A DNA stretch of 64,000 nt from Phoronis australis (GCA_002633005.1 NMRA01001019.1:1735-65734), one strand, 5' to 3'. Shown: positions 22,301 through 32,447, numbered from the stretch's first letter. Notes: generated from the sequence alone by a model not told the origin. Program-made: numbers and translations.

Positions 22301-25300
22301 TTGGTTTTTTGGTCACATTTTGCAATGAATGGCGCATCTTTGCCTACATCTGAGATACACTGGAAGATGTTCTCACCTTTGTAACCCTATAAGATTTTTT
22401 TTCTTTCTCTTAGCATTCAGTCTATTGATAAAGTGCCGGGACCGATTGAAGTGTCTTTTTACAAGAATGTCTCCTTTGAAATAATCCTGTTCAGATCAGG
22501 GAAGCATATAGAGTAGTCAAGACAAAGGCTTTACTTTTTTCGCCATAATGGAGTCAAAAATGAATTGATATGAAATAACATCATAACCATAACGGAGAGC
22601 CTGATTAATTGCTGAAGGACATTTCCTTTAAAATTTTGTTGTACAAAATTGTGAATTTTTAGTTGACCTTCCTTTGATAAGAGAAGGTAGCTTTTTCCGA
22701 GATTTGCAATGCGTTTTTCTTGGTGATCGCGCACCTGTCACAAGATCCCATGAAGAAGGCTTCTTTATGAGTCCGACTGCATATTACAAACACAGCCCAT
22801 AGCCGGGTCCAGGGGGGTCAAGGGGGTCCTGACCCCCCTTTTACTTGATTTTAATGAAACCAAATCTAGAATTTTCAAATTGTTGAGTTGGGCCCCCTTT
22901 TTGAAAAATCCTTGATCTGACCCCCTTTTAAAAAACCCTGGATCTGCGCCTGACAAAAACAGTCAAGTATATTTTATTATTATTTATTTATTATAGTGAC
23001 ATAATTGTGCCAGTAAATACAATCTCAAAGATAGAATATTCACCACACACCCAGCTTCAATGGGCTTACTCAGTCACCTAATAATAATTAAACCATTATT
23101 GTTTGTACTTGCTCACCAGAGCTCCCAACGCTCTGGACGCAGAGTCTGCCAGTATCTCAGCTGTCAAACTGAAATCCATAAACTCATTCAGAGTTACACC
23201 TAGATACTTATAAAATTCTCTTAAATTCACAATGTGATCGCACAAAATGAATTCAAAACTCGTTCTTACATGTCCCCCCTTGCGAAAATGAACCTCATCA
23301 GTCTTGGCAAAATTAACAGACATTTGCCACCTTGCACACCAATTATTTAACATGTTCAGTAAATCCGGTAAATAGGTTTCATTACCAGAAAAAATCATAA
23401 TGTCATCTGCATACAACAGACAGGATAAATTACATCCATCAAAATTGACACCTTTGCAACAACTGTTCAAATCATTAATCAAATCATTTATGAAACGATG
23501 TAGGCGACAAGGAATCTCCCTGCCAGACCCCTCTTTGTACTGGGAACCAGTTGGTATAACTTGACTGATCTAATTGTACCCAGGCTTCTGACTGCGAATA
23601 CAACAATTTTACCGAGTGATAGAATTTTCCAACCACTCCGAAATTAATTAATTTTTGCGATAAAAAGTTTCTATTTAAATTGTCAAAAGCCCGTTCCATA
23701 TCGACGAATATCACAAACGTTGGTCTATTACCAGCTATTTTATTTCTAACAATAGACGTGCGTGTAAACACGTGGTCAAGGCAAGACCTCCCCCAGTCGA
23801 AAACCATTTCGTTCTTCATTCAGTTTGTGCTCGACATTCAGAAACTCTGTTAATCTCCTGTTTAGTACAGTAAAATACACTTTGCTCACGGGGAAGAGCA
23901 GACTTATGCCTCTACAGTTGGACAGTAAATTCACATCTCTATCTGATCCTTTCGTTATAGGGGTGATAATCGCTTTTTATCCCATACACGTTTAATTTTT
24001 CGAGGGAAATACGGCCATGTAATAAAGTTTTCCGTATTCACCTCCCGCACTACTTCAACTGTGACCTCTGACATGGAAAGTTCAAAAGGTAGGTCAATGT
24101 CGACTCGACGTCTTCAGCCGGTTCGATACTCAAACTTACCGAATATAGTTTAAAGTAAAACAGTTGCAGCAGTGTAACTAACACTCGACATACAACCAGG
24201 CCCTAAACGTAAAATCTGGAACAAAACTGTTAATTATAAGACACTTATGTCTCAGTTTTCAAATACTGAATACTATATCGTCTGCAACTCAGGCGCCGAT
24301 TCCTAGGAAACTAAAATATCAAATATTGTTGTCTTTTAAGTAGTTCCAGGAGATGTTACAAGTTCACTGCACAGTTGCCGTTGTTTTCATCTTTGTTACC
24401 TCTTTCAAGAAATAATTCGTTACTTTTAAAACTGTTTATTTTACAAGAGAAAACTTGCAACCTAACGCGCAAGTACATAAATATAGGATGTGATCCGCCA
24501 TGTGAACAGTTAGGGTGAAGTATTTGAAAGATCTGCCAAAAAAAAATGTAAAAACTTAGGAATTTGAAGCGCATAGGATAAATACGAATCCGGTCTCGGT
24601 CGATACGCAGAATAATGTCTCGTGGGATATTACTTCATGTACGCCACTCTCGGTACCATAATGATGAAATAAATCCAGTGTCAAAGACCTTCTGACAGAG
24701 CGAGACCAAAATATTAACCATCCACCATTAAGAAGACTACCCATATCTCTTGTGACTTTTTATTAATGAAAAACTGGAAGAAACGGAACAGTTATAATTG
24801 TTGTTATTGCAGTTGATTCAAGCATATCTTATTTACACATAAAATTAGGAAATAGGAATGTGGATCTTCTGTATTTATCGCAAATCAAAGTTATTTCCTA
24901 AAATATGAGATAGGTGCCTGTCCAAAACCAGACACTGCCATATTGAATGTAATTGATTCGTGTAATGCCTTTTGTTGGATTTGGTAAACATCATCAAATT
25001 GAACCAAAAAGCACTAAAGAGTCTTGAACGTGAACATTTCAATTTTCAGTTATGTTTTTCTGTCTAGTGCCATCCATGTAGCATTTAGAAAATTTGGTGC
25101 AAACACTCTTGTTCACCGTGCTGGCTAATGTCTTGAATATTAACCCCACAGAACTCACTTTTGCATTATATCCACTATTAGGTCACTAATTGCACAGTGC
25201 AGTGGTACACACAAGCAATACAAAGCCTCCGTCGAGATGTTGATGTAGCCTTGTGATATACATGTAGCACACTCACGAGATAAATTTCCCCGCGCATTTT

Positions 25301-28300
25301 TGAATTTTGCTAATTTTAACGCAATTCGAGATAATCAATGAGCACAAACAATTCCAAAGTTCATTAAACATCAAATTTTAACACTTTTAACATGAAACTG
25401 ACATCTCCGCGCATGATCGCATTAGTTTAATACTGCTGTCATTCCTAAATACGATAGACGTGTTCTCCGCACAAAACGAAAATTCTTCCAAGGTGACATT
25501 GCTTAACTAATGGAGCAACTGAGTTAGACAGTATCTAAACTTCAAAAAGCTAAAACGTAGTGAATGAAATTCCACTACACAGAATCAAAAGCTTTATCAA
25601 AGTCTGCCAACACTTATGAACCTGGAATGTTATGGGTGCCCGTGTAGTTCATGTTTTTTAATATTTATTCAATATTGGATGTGACCGGGAGCCACCATCG
25701 CTGGCAAACAAAACGAAGTTCTTTTCCAAATTATCTGGTCAAAACAATTTGCGAAAATGAAATTTAATATGCAATTAAAATACAGCCATTGATATTGCCT
25801 TTAGTACAGTTTAAACTGATTAAAATCATTTTCTCAGTAAATTTGTTTTGTATCTTATCGCCTATTTTTTCCAAAGCAAAATTATCTAAAATCAAAATTA
25901 AGTTAAACATGTCGAACGCTGGGTAATGAACCCTGGAGCTTTCAAATGATGTGTTTATTTTTGACGCAACAAAACTTTTGGAATTCGGGACTGGTCCGAT
26001 AAGGATATTCTTCGTATAATTGTCCTAGTACTCACCATGCAAGAACTTCAAGTTCGACACCCTTCGAGGCTTCATTTTCTAAACACCAGTCAACGTTTGA
26101 GCTCCGCAACGGTACAGACTTCAAACATCTAGTGTGACATTTCCTGTAACGTCTGTGGCTGTCAGATTTTCTTTGATTATCTTTCTTGATTCAGTTCACG
26201 CACTGCAGACATTTTACTCGTTAAGTGGATCAATCCCAGCACGCAACGCTTCAACTGTTCCCTGATATGTCCACTATTTTGTGCTCACGTACATGCATAC
26301 ATTCATGCAAACGTACATACGTACACACCTGTATTTTTATATACATATATTCATACATTCATGCACACACGCGCGCGCGCGCGCGCACACACACACACAC
26401 GCACACACACATACACGCGCGCATACATACATTCATACATACATATGTGCATAGAGCTACACATACATACATGCAAACTTACATGCATACATACAATCTT
26501 ACATACATTCATACATACATACATCAATATTGATACATCGGACTATATTCACACATACATTCATACAAATATATACTGGCCTATTCATCTTTAGACTTGA
26601 TTTTGCAAGCTCACTTTTACAGGTGGAATCATTTCTGTGCTAATAGTGTTAGCTACCCCAAGAAGAACGCCCTCCTTGATCCTGTAAACTATAACAAACC
26701 GTGGATTTAGTGTGAACGTTTTCTTCAGTCTTCCGTCCGCGAAACGTCAGATATTTTTCCTCATGTATATGGTTTGTTTACCAATAGGATTCACGGTGTC
26801 TGCGTAAAAGTTTCCTCCTCAGTAACCTATGAATTGATGGACCGCGGCTTGACAAATGCTGAATTAACAGGCGTCACTGCCCGTGAATTGGTCGACTTGA
26901 TAGACGGACACATTGGGGCAGGTTATCAAGTAACGACCGAGGAAGAACTTGGTAAGTAGTATTGTCGAAGGGCTATATTGTCACAAACCCAGAGTCGTAG
27001 GAAGCTTAAAGAGGTACACTACTTGCAATAATTCTCAGTCAGGGATGAAACCTTGATGGCGACTTGGAGCGTTTATGAAGACCAAAGCCAACAATGGTGG
27101 TGAGTGGGGACATTTGTCTGTTCTTCCCAAAAAATCTTACCTTCCCACTGCCCTGGAACCCAACAATGAATTGCTCTATGCCTAGACGTAGGACGCGAGG
27201 GCAGCACCCCATTCCACTGGCAACCTTTAAATCCAACCGAGACATGGAACCTGTGGCCTTTACTTTAGTGTACGGAAATCGCGTACTTGCTCACAAAAAA
27301 TTACAGTTGGCCGAGAAGCACTGCAGCATGTTATTCAAATATAACCCCGTAGCCTCATAGTCGGAAACGTTGCATTTTATGCGCCCATGTATGTCTGTAT
27401 GTGCGTGTGTACTTTGCGCCCCGCCAATAATTTTTGCCTTCCTACGGGCCTGTGTTGTGATATGTTATTTTACTATATGAGAATTTAAGACAACTTGTGA
27501 CGGACGGGCGTTCTATTTTATTCGGCTGCTAAAGTTGTGGTGCGATCTTTTACGTCGGCCCTCGGCGCCGTGAAATGTTGCGTCACCTATTGGACAATTT
27601 CTTTTGTCACCATTTCCTCCATGAATTGTTCTTCCTCCAAGAGGGTGCGTACTTGTCACATCTAATCAATCAACAATGTCACTCGAAAGTCAAAATAATA
27701 TTTTTGTTTTTTCATTTTGGAGTTATTTTTGGAAAAACTATTCAATGATCTGAAATTAACTAAAAATTCACCGAGATAACAACGTGTTGACAGTCTAGAT
27801 TATGTTGAAATTCGACCACAGACAAGTTGTACGAGTTTTATAGATAAAAATCAAATAATAAAGTCAATATTATATAAGTTACGTTTTGTTGTTGACGGGT
27901 TTCCTGTCTGATCAATGGGGTTCCTGTTTTTAAGATCAGTGTTCGTGTTTTTTTTGGGCTGGTTATATGTTTTGAAGGTAGGGGAGCCTGTTTTCGACTC
28001 CAGGAAATCTGTTTTACACCGGGGTTCTTGTTTCGACGGAACACCCTGATTATGTTACGCGCAAGCTGTACTAGTGCAGACGTTCAGCTCATGTGAAGGC
28101 GTGCATGCATACGTCGGCCAGTCTCACCAATTCACATTCAGGAATATTTATCCGCTATGCACGTTTCATTTTCAACAAAGGTTTCTACCCTCTGACACAG
28201 AGCCACCTATACCGAAAAGTTGTCCTGGGGAAACATGATGAACGATGCATGGAATATCGTGTGTGAGCATCAATGCGCTAACCTTCAGTGGTCGGAAGTA

Positions 28301-31300
28301 TACCGATCACAACGCCACCATTTGCACGCACCTTTATGCACTGTACTTGTTTGGGCTAAAGCCACTGGATCGGGATTCCCTTGATTTTCTTTAAATAAAT
28401 TACAACTTTTCAAGTCAAAGGTGGTCGCCATACTAAGTAACAGTAAGGGATTTCCAAAATTTCAACCAATGGGAATGACTGAATGTTATGTTGTCGGTTT
28501 CATGACTTTAACCAATGAGAAGCCATGTTAAACAACATTCGACAGTGCTATCTTTCGTAGCACTGTGAAAGAGGTTTCAAGCTATGTTTTACATTATTTT
28601 GGAGTTCAACGGAGTATAGTTTTCTTTGGCGTACAACATGTCAGGAATAAAATTTCGGTGCCGAGCTCTGCGTCTGTTTATAACTTTAATAACAACTTCA
28701 AATCAAAAGAAAACATGTCAACCTACACAGAAAGTGGCACTGCTTTTAAGTGGCAGAAAACTAAGTGGGCTACTATCCCGTTCACTATAAGCAAGCGGTT
28801 TTTTGCGTAAAAGAGACGTAAACACAGCTAGATGTGGCCATCGATTCACGTCCAACTTGCTAATGTTTATTTTAAAAAAAATGTGATTGAGCGTTGTCTT
28901 TATCCCTAGCCAATGTATTAGAGCGTTTTCAATGACTGCCAATCAGAAAATTGAAAATTCGAAAGAAAACATAAATGAAGCGAGATTTTACATACGTTCC
29001 TTCACATCGCTCTCTTATAGTGACACCAGACTGAAATGTCTGTTCTGGAAACCACAGCGATCATGGTGTTTTGAACCTTCACACCGTATCGGAGAATGGA
29101 ACCCTTTGTCAAACAATGTTCTTGCTGTGCCAAAATAGTGTTGAGTGGACGCAATTTGTTCAATCGGACTTCAGAGGGCGCGCATACATTGATGTAAGCT
29201 GAGAAATCAACGTTTCATTATTGTCTGCAGCGGGTAAAAGGCCGACCAGTCTTCGACAAACGTACGCCTTCTTGCAGGGTATAAATTATAGGAACAACCC
29301 TTCCTTCGTACACTCCGTTATGACCTCTCCTTACAACAGTACATACACAATACAACATTTCCAGTTTTTAAATCGTCACGCTGCATAGCGTTTGCAATAA
29401 GAGGCTGCGTTGGATTTGACATTGATATTGCCTTTGGCTAAAGCGACGGGCTTTATGGATAATACAGATTTTTCCCGGTGCTTCGCCATTTGGCACTGAC
29501 AAGGTTTTCCTCAATGGGAAGGGATACGTTTTTAGCGTTATTTTGATTAAACTAGGGTTTTCCAGTTATCCAAGATAAATTTATTTTTAATTCACTGAAT
29601 CCCTGGTGTTTTAATTAATTATGGATGCGCCACTGCGGAGGTGGTATCCGGGGCCCGAATAATTCCTCGCCACCCTTATTTACATGCACTCCAGACTGTG
29701 TTTGTAAGTCAACTTGTGACCAGTTACGTCGTTATTATCCATTTTCTGTTACACGCAGTGTGAGTTCCTGAAGAGTATAGCCCGACGTCCTGCTTCACTG
29801 ATTTCCAGTTCGTTTTTTGTCAATAAAGAAGTGTTGCTCGATCGCACCACACCTTAAGTGAAGCAAAGCGAACGTGCTTTAATGGCAGATCCCGAAAGAG
29901 ACATTTACGCTGAGATCAAGGAGGCACCTGCTAAACATGTTTTAAAGAATAATGCCATGCCGTCGGTATTTCCTTCCTCTGCTCCGTCTCCACCTGCGTC
30001 AATTGCTCTTTTGAAACTCAAGCATCGCGAGCTGAAGTCACTGTGACGCATGTACAGTTCATAACCCAGGGAATTCAATTAACTTGAAACGTTACTTAGG
30101 ATAATTGGAAAATTGAAATTTAACTAAAATGACACTAAAAACGATTGCTTTTCCCTTAAGTTAACGTTTTTCTTTTCACTTTTACGTGTTTCCTTGACGT
30201 AAGCGGGCTTCAATTAGTACATGATTCTGCACTTCGAGAATCAACATACTTTGAGTGTGACGATATTGAACTAAACAACCACGAAACAATAATTCAGTAA
30301 ACCGAAGTGAACCTCGATATCCCTTTTAGTTATACCAGGTTAATAGCAAGTCTTAAATACGCCAAATATTCTTCAAACTGAATGCGCGCCATAGTTATCC
30401 CATAATTTATGAATTCTATCCCATTCTTCAGCGTTCCAAGCTCACTGACCTCTATTACTTCAGAGGCCGCCATTCTACTGGGTAACGCTAGTGAGGTCTC
30501 GCCGACACCGCGTCGCAAAATAGTCGCAAAACAGTCGCCTTTCACTCGCGTGATTCTTACGACTAGAAGTTTTTCGTAACATTTCTCGCAAGAACTTGGG
30601 TCTATGGAACGACACTTAGATGTCTTATCCAATTGTCTTGAATGAACAGGTGGAGATTGTTTTACACCCAGTTGTAGATGCACGCACTTTGCCGTATTCT
30701 GCGATAGATTTTTCGTTACTTTTGCTTGGGATTATTGTATTTTTTCCCGGCAGTCCAATTATTACACTAGAATATAACACAGTTAATGTGTTCAAATTTA
30801 GGCATCGTCAAGGACTTGATCATTACTGCGTAAGTCAACACTAGATTAGAGCTTCGTCTTTCGTGAAACTGGTACTTGACAGCTGAGTAGTTTATAGAAA
30901 TTTCCCCAGTAACTAGCTAGTAGTGATGTGCATATTCTAATAAATTTTGCACCTTTTCTCAAGCTAAATTTGAACTTGTGGGGAGAGAAAGGATAAGTTA
31001 ATGGTTAAAGTCTTTTAAAGCTCAAATGTAACTACTCTCCACGAAACACACCCCTGGTGTCTATTTTTAGATTTTTACGCAAAAGTTGCCAGTGAGACAG
31101 GTATTGTGCTAGATACGACCTACACTGGCAAGACTGTGATCGCCATGTTTAGGGAGATGGAGAACAACCCTGAGAGGTTCAAAGGGAAACGGGTCCTTTT
31201 TATGCATACAGGTAAGTCAGATTAACCCAATTTCTTCTATTTTAGTGTTATAAAATTCTAATAATAATTTTTGCTCGTATATTATGTGTTGTGACCAGTG

Positions 31301-31757
31301 AGAGTAAAACTTTTATTTAAGCTGCATTTCGCTGTCTAAGAATGAAAATCGAGCTGGGCCATTTACTCATAAAATCAGTCAGATAACATGCCTTGCCGTG
31401 GTAGGATTCTATTTCAAAACCAACAAGAACATCCAAACCAGCTGGGGTAGGCAATCCTAAAATTGTGCATTTGAAAATGGCGTATGTGTGTATTGTCAGC
31501 TCATTCGACAACAGGTCGAGATAGGACAAGAGTGGGATTGTTAAAAACACAAAGCCCTCCGTTTAAGAATTCAACAATGCCAATTACACATTGGCGAAAT
31601 GCAGCCTTAACATTTCATCATTTCTGTTTCCTTTGCAGGAGGTTCATTTTCCCTTCAAAACGGTTGTATGGATGGCGTGTTAAAGAAAAAGGGTTCATCG
31701 GGAAACAAGTGCTGCATGTGGGAAGACATAGAAAGCAGTTGCCTCATGAGCAACTGA
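4303..31757 (+). CDS. D-cysteine desulfhydrase / ACC deaminase-family PLP enzyme, copy 1 (complete, 9 exons)
   Basis: Exons 4303-4386, 5691-5801, 11887-12045, 12834-12970, 14315-14414, 15340-15440, 26788-26951, 31071-31211 and 31639-31757 join in phase (0,0,0,2,0,2,1,1) to 371 residues. All junctions are GT-AG. The family uses pyridoxal phosphate to break D-cysteine into pyruvate, sulfide and ammonia, or to open the ring of ACC. Seen here: K65 in GNK (Schiff-base lysine), E-K-S-N-S at 90-94 where relatives have Q-S-N-H, T-S-S-G-T-T phosphate loop near 209-214, Y-T-G-K near 304, and H-T-G-G near 331. The G-G-S-N loop of relatives is S-C-V-V here (near 178). No signal or targeting peptide is evident. 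The fold assignment is firm. The substrate is not, because two active-site loops are altered. Confidence 0.9.
4808..4972. mobile_element. Small G/C-tract TIR element in intron 1
   Basis: Begins around CAGGGGAGGGGGGTTCAGGG and ends around AACTTAGATCTGCCACTG, whose reverse resembles a CAG-type terminus. The corresponding intron of copy 2 (about 50400-50420) lacks it. It therefore either inserted into copy 1 after the duplication or was lost from copy 2. No coding capacity. Confidence 0.45.
5691..5801 (+). CDS. Copy 1 exon 2 (PLP lysine)
   Basis: Thirty-seven codons between ATTGTAG and GTACAG, phase 0 on both sides. It encodes the N-terminal substrate-domain start, the IKRDDLTG motif and GNK, whose lysine (residue 65) is the Schiff-base residue of the family. 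The splice falls directly after this lysine codon. One residue differs from copy 2 (N41 here, D there). Confidence 0.92.
5802..8104 (+). other. Intron 2, first part, shared with copy 2
   Basis: No gene is seen. The sequence aligns in pieces with 51185-52680 and 55229-56030 of copy 2, so it predates the duplication. The small open frames here have no recognisable product. Confidence 0.5.
8657..9959 (+). mobile_element. Kolobok-type TTAA element with THAP remnant
   Basis: Ends AGGAGAATGTCAGCC and, on the right in reverse, AGGAGAATGCCACCC are near-perfect inverted repeats. TTAA lies directly outside both (8653-8656, 9960-9963). TTAA duplication plus a THAP-like frame is the combination known for Kolobok transposons. 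At 1.3 kb it is too short for a full transposase, so it is a non-autonomous or deleted copy. Confidence 0.65.
8812..9045 (+). pseudogene. Broken THAP-type zinc-finger frame
   Basis: One frame from the ATG at 8812 gives a C-x4-C start (CIVAGCANYK, then AGISFF). After a T-run near 8871 the other frame continues with LFPREPEMLRKWLAAVNIEK, a typical THAP middle. Both halves are needed, so one indel in the T-run breaks the domain. The downstream C-x2-H pair of THAP is not clear: there is a C in RARCVAD but no matching H. In a TIR element this is a transposase DNA-binding remnant. Confidence 0.55.
9964..11357. mobile_element. Second TTAA element (AGTCCTTCTCTCA ends)
   Basis: It begins AGTCCTTCTCTCA and ends with the exact inverted copy TGAGAGAAGGACT. 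TTAA lies on both sides (9960-9963 shared with the neighbouring element, and 11358-11361). Length is about 1.4 kb including an N at 10528. Short open frames inside show no domain that I can identify. It sits back to back with the THAP element in the same TTAA target. Confidence 0.6.
11887..12045 (+). CDS. Copy 1 exon 3 (substrate-binding S-N motif)
   Basis: Fifty-three codons after AATTTAG, donor GTAAGA, phase 0. It starts VRMLEF, directly following the catalytic GNK as in bacterial relatives (GNK-x-R-K-L-E-F). The SGIEKSNSCRAT stretch aligns with the family GAIQSNH block: S92 and N93 remain, while K replaces Q and S replaces H. Six of 53 residues differ from copy 2. Confidence 0.92.
12580..12675 (-). 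repeat. Right end of a TTAA-type TIR element
   Basis: The reverse complement begins AAGGGAAGGCAACCG and matches 58640-58717 of copy 2 and the inner arms at 29515 and 56795. The flanking tetranucleotide is TCAA in both gene copies, a shared change from TTAA, so this end predates the gene duplication. Its left end is missing in copy 1. Confidence 0.45.
12834..12970 (+). CDS. Copy 1 exon 4
   Basis: Begins CEQDLSDRGN after CATTTTAG and runs 45 codons plus two bases (GA) to donor GTAAGT, phase 2. It covers the G-N-x-L-L-x-R/D segment of the family (GNLLLSRMCGAHVYL). Five of 45 residues differ from copy 2. Confidence 0.9.
13330..13560. mobile_element. MITE with GGGTCCCGTTCCA / TGGAACGGGCCC ends
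   Basis: Imperfect inverted ends enclose about 230 AT-rich bases with repeated AAATTTAAGTTTTATCTTAA-like wording. The equivalent intron of copy 2 has the same element at about 59285-59550, so it was present before the duplication. No coding capacity. Confidence 0.5.
14315..14414 (+). CDS. Copy 1 exon 5 (diverged active-site loop)
   Basis: The first base completes the split glutamate, then 33 codons run to donor GTATGG, phase 0. It begins KNTGEKTYIF. The following S-A-S-C-V-V sits where E. coli D-cysteine desulfhydrase has P-V-G-G-S-N, so the G-G-S-N loop is lost. Copy 2 has P-A-G-C-V-L here. Ten of 33 residues differ between copies, far more than any other exon. Confidence 0.88.
15340..15440 (+). 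CDS. Copy 1 exon 6 (PLP phosphate loop)
   Basis: Starts GLLEDFDDIVVA after ACACGCAG and runs 33 codons plus two bases to GTAAGT, phase 2. T-S-S-G-T-T-A matches the G-S-A-G-T-H phosphate-binding loop of bacterial relatives. Two of 33 residues differ from copy 2. Confidence 0.92.
15441..17071 (+). other. Intron 6, first part, no gene seen
   Basis: AT-rich intron. The palindromic open frames at 15447-15851 arise from an inverted repeat: the AAAACACAAAAATCTTCCC wording at 15661 mirrors TTTGTGTTTTGATCG at 15697. They are not supported as genes. The frame at 16530-16766 on the minus strand has no recognisable domain. Confidence 0.4.
17072..20606. repeat. Duplicated LINE-bearing segment, copy A
   Basis: Starts AATAAACACAAAATGTGACA and ends GAAACGGAACAGTTATAA. 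The same segment returns at 21756-24796, beginning at the base after an N. The copies share the same frameshift at the SPTLF/FINDL junction of the reverse transcriptase, so they come from one insertion by duplication, or are two haplotypes. Copy A keeps about 770 bases (18080-18846) that copy B has lost. Confidence 0.75.
18122..19743 (-). pseudogene. LINE reverse transcriptase, decayed
   Basis: Minus-strand pieces in order: KAIITPIPKG with GISLLS (about 19730-19660), GRSCLDHVF and FVIFVDMERAFDN (19563-19420), WQGDPLSPTLF (near 19250), the YADD box (about 19146-19157), a thumb region with YKYLGVILDEF, and a C-terminal C-x2-C-x7-H-x4-C cluster (CHVCKNGIEDEVHFILDC) near 18150-18205. At least two frameshifts (near 19530 and 19235) break it. 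The layout fits Jockey-superfamily LINEs such as CR1/L2; the exact clade is uncertain. No endonuclease domain was recognised upstream. Confidence 0.8.
20611..20711. mobile_element. Foldback MITE (about 48-base arms)
   Basis: The left arm GTTATCCCCCGTTATCTAGA and the right arm end TCTAGATAAGGAGGATAAC are inverted. GAGCCCGAGTGGATTTTGG faces CCAAAATCCACGAGGGCTC. The whole is a near-perfect hairpin of about 100 bases with a short loop. It lies exactly where the homology of the duplicated LINE segment ends, and copy B lacks it. No coding capacity. Confidence 0.65.
20712..21754. other. Intron 6 spacer before the assembly join
   Basis: No exon is recognised. The stretch is present only on the copy A side of the N at 21755. 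A weak Pol III A-box-like string at 21286-21300 has no matching B box at the right distance. Confidence 0.35.
22793..22952. mobile_element. Small TIR element, 160 bases
   Basis: Begins CAGCCCATAGCCGGGTCCAG and ends CCCTGGATCTGCGCCTG, whose reverse starts CAGGCGCAGATCCAGGG. Flanks ACAAACA and ACAAAAA look like a target duplication. Inside are long C and G tracts. It is absent from copy A, so the insertion separates the two versions of the segment. Confidence 0.55.
23096..23990 (-). pseudogene. LINE reverse transcriptase, copy B
   Basis: Same family and order as copy A: KAIITPI-like start near 23970, GRSCLDHVFTRTSIVRNKIA (frame 23819-23484), WQGDSLSPTSF, then the shifted frame 23482-23096 with LLYADDIMIFSG (YADD at about 23402-23414) and YKYLGVTLNEF. 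The frame is cut at 23096 by the deletion and small-element insertion, so the C-terminal cysteine cluster is missing. It shares the SPT-F/INDL frameshift with copy A. Confidence 0.78.
24797..26284 (+). other. Intron 6, last part, no gene seen
   Basis: AT-rich sequence without recognisable exon or repeat end. It runs into the microsatellite just before exon 7. Confidence 0.35.
26285..26580. repeat. ACAT / AC microsatellite
   Basis: Runs of ACATACATTCATACAT-type tetramers surround a pure CG/AC dinucleotide tract at about 26368-26430. The His/Thr-rich open frames across 26225-26594 are translations of this simple repeat and are not genes. Confidence 0.9.
26788..26951 (+). CDS. Copy 1 exon 7
   Basis: The first base completes a split lysine. 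Then IHGVCVKVSS and a 54-codon block run to a single G before GTAAGT (phase 1). It corresponds to the family stretch after the phosphate loop (bacterial GVTVSRS equivalent) and the charged helix leading to the last lobe. The acceptor is TTTACCAATAG. No copy 2 version lies in the window. Confidence 0.9.
26952..29514 (+). other. Intron 7, first part, no gene seen
   Basis: Several short frames on both strands (27039-27360, 28565-29138 and others) show no known domain and no splice-consistent extension, and are left out. Confidence 0.35.
29515..30155. mobile_element. TTAA-type TIR element, about 640 bases
   Basis: The left arm starts GGGAAGGGATACG and continues TTTTTAGCGTTATTTTGAT. The right arm reversed reads GGGAAAAGCAATCG and TTTTTAGTGTCATTTTAGT, giving arms of about 75 bases. 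The right flank is TTAA and the left flank TCAA. The same arms bound 56795-58717. The short frame at 29882-30046 (MADPERDIYAEIKEAPAK) resembles a frame in the larger member (ADYTSEIKENA) and may be a transposase remnant. Confidence 0.5.
30156..31070 (+). other. Intron 7, last part, no gene seen
   Basis: No repeat end or exon is recognised between the TIR element and exon 8. The frames at 30330-30683 (minus) and 30620-30844 (plus) have no identifiable domain. Confidence 0.35.
31071..31211 (+). CDS. Copy 1 exon 8 (YTGK motif)
   Basis: G from exon 7 plus AT gives D, then FYAKVASETGIVLDTTYTGK and onward to VLFMHT plus a single G, donor GTAAGT (phase 1). L-D-x-x-Y-T-G-K matches the family block L-D-P-V-Y-T-G-K, whose tyrosine lines the active site. 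FMHT with the next exon forms H-T-G-G. Confidence 0.93.
31639..31757 (+). CDS. Copy 1 exon 9 (stop codon)
   Basis: Acceptor TTTGCAG, then GGSFSLQNGCMDGVLKKKG and 20 further residues rich in Cys and Ser to TGA at 31755-31757. The split codon plus GGT restores H-T-G-G, a family signature. The cysteine-bearing tail (N-K-C-C-M-W near the end) extends beyond bacterial relatives. The alternative in-phase exon at 32413 is less likely because it would lose the second Gly. Confidence 0.88.
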
Positions 31758-31825
31758 ATTGAGAGAACAAGGATCAGTTGTTGGCATGGAATAACTTGAG
31801 TAAAACATTTCCATGTTCGTGGGCT

Positions 31826-32167
31826 ATTAAAATATGAGTAGAGGATACTTAGCGAAGTCTTTTGGCGAAAAAATCATATCATGTGAGTTTGCAAGAACAT
31901 GTCATAATGAAAAAGAACTGGACTTTTCCGAAAATTGACATGACTGATCTGTGTGACGCAGAAGTTCAGGTCTCCAGCTCAGTCACTGCACAGCAATGAA
32001 ACATTGTTACAGCTATTTGTTCTATAAATGCTGCACTCCGAGGTATCCTTGGTAACCCTCATGGGTATCTTGTCTACAGTTACTTATCGCCGGAAGTGGT
32101 GGTAACTGTTGATTGAAAATATACTGAAAGAAGAACGCCCAAAAATTCACACTTACCTATCAATAAA
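31826..32167 (+). promoter_or_regulatory. Candidate polyadenylation signals of copy 1
   Basis: ATTAAA at 31826-31831 and AATAAA at 32162-32167 are the first signal-like hexamers after the stop codon. The latter is followed by T/G-rich sequence (TGTTTCCTTGTTTG). Either could end the transcript; which one is used is inference. Confidence 0.35.
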
Positions 32168-32447
32168 TGTTTCCTTGTTTGAAGTACTTTCATCCTTTAT
32201 TCTTGCTATTCAATTCTATTACCAGAGCAATTAACTTAGCCACATGGTAAAAAAATTCCCTGAAAAGACATGTTTTTACACCCAAGGTTACATTTTTGTG
32301 TTTAGGGGACCTGTAACACTGAAAGGGAGGTACCTGCAATTTTAGCAATGCATTTTCATTCTTCACATATTCCTGTTTCCGTAAATATAATTTACTTTAT
32401 TTTATCATTCAGATCCATTACAGGGCGATGACGCCTTCGGCATCCAC

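Larger units (their letters stand above)
21756..24796. repeat. Duplicated LINE-bearing segment, copy B
   Basis: Homologous from its first base to 17072-20606. Relative to copy A it lacks about 770 bases of the 3' reverse transcriptase, and carries 22793-22952 (a small TIR element) plus a short A/T stretch in their place. It also lacks the 70 bases corresponding to 20480-20550. The abrupt start at an N suggests a contig join between haplotypes, although a true tandem duplication is possible. Confidence 0.75.

Noticed and set aside
26225-26594. His/Thr/Tyr-rich open frames of up to 102 codons
   Set aside because: Translation of ACAT and AC simple repeats with no other coding sign.
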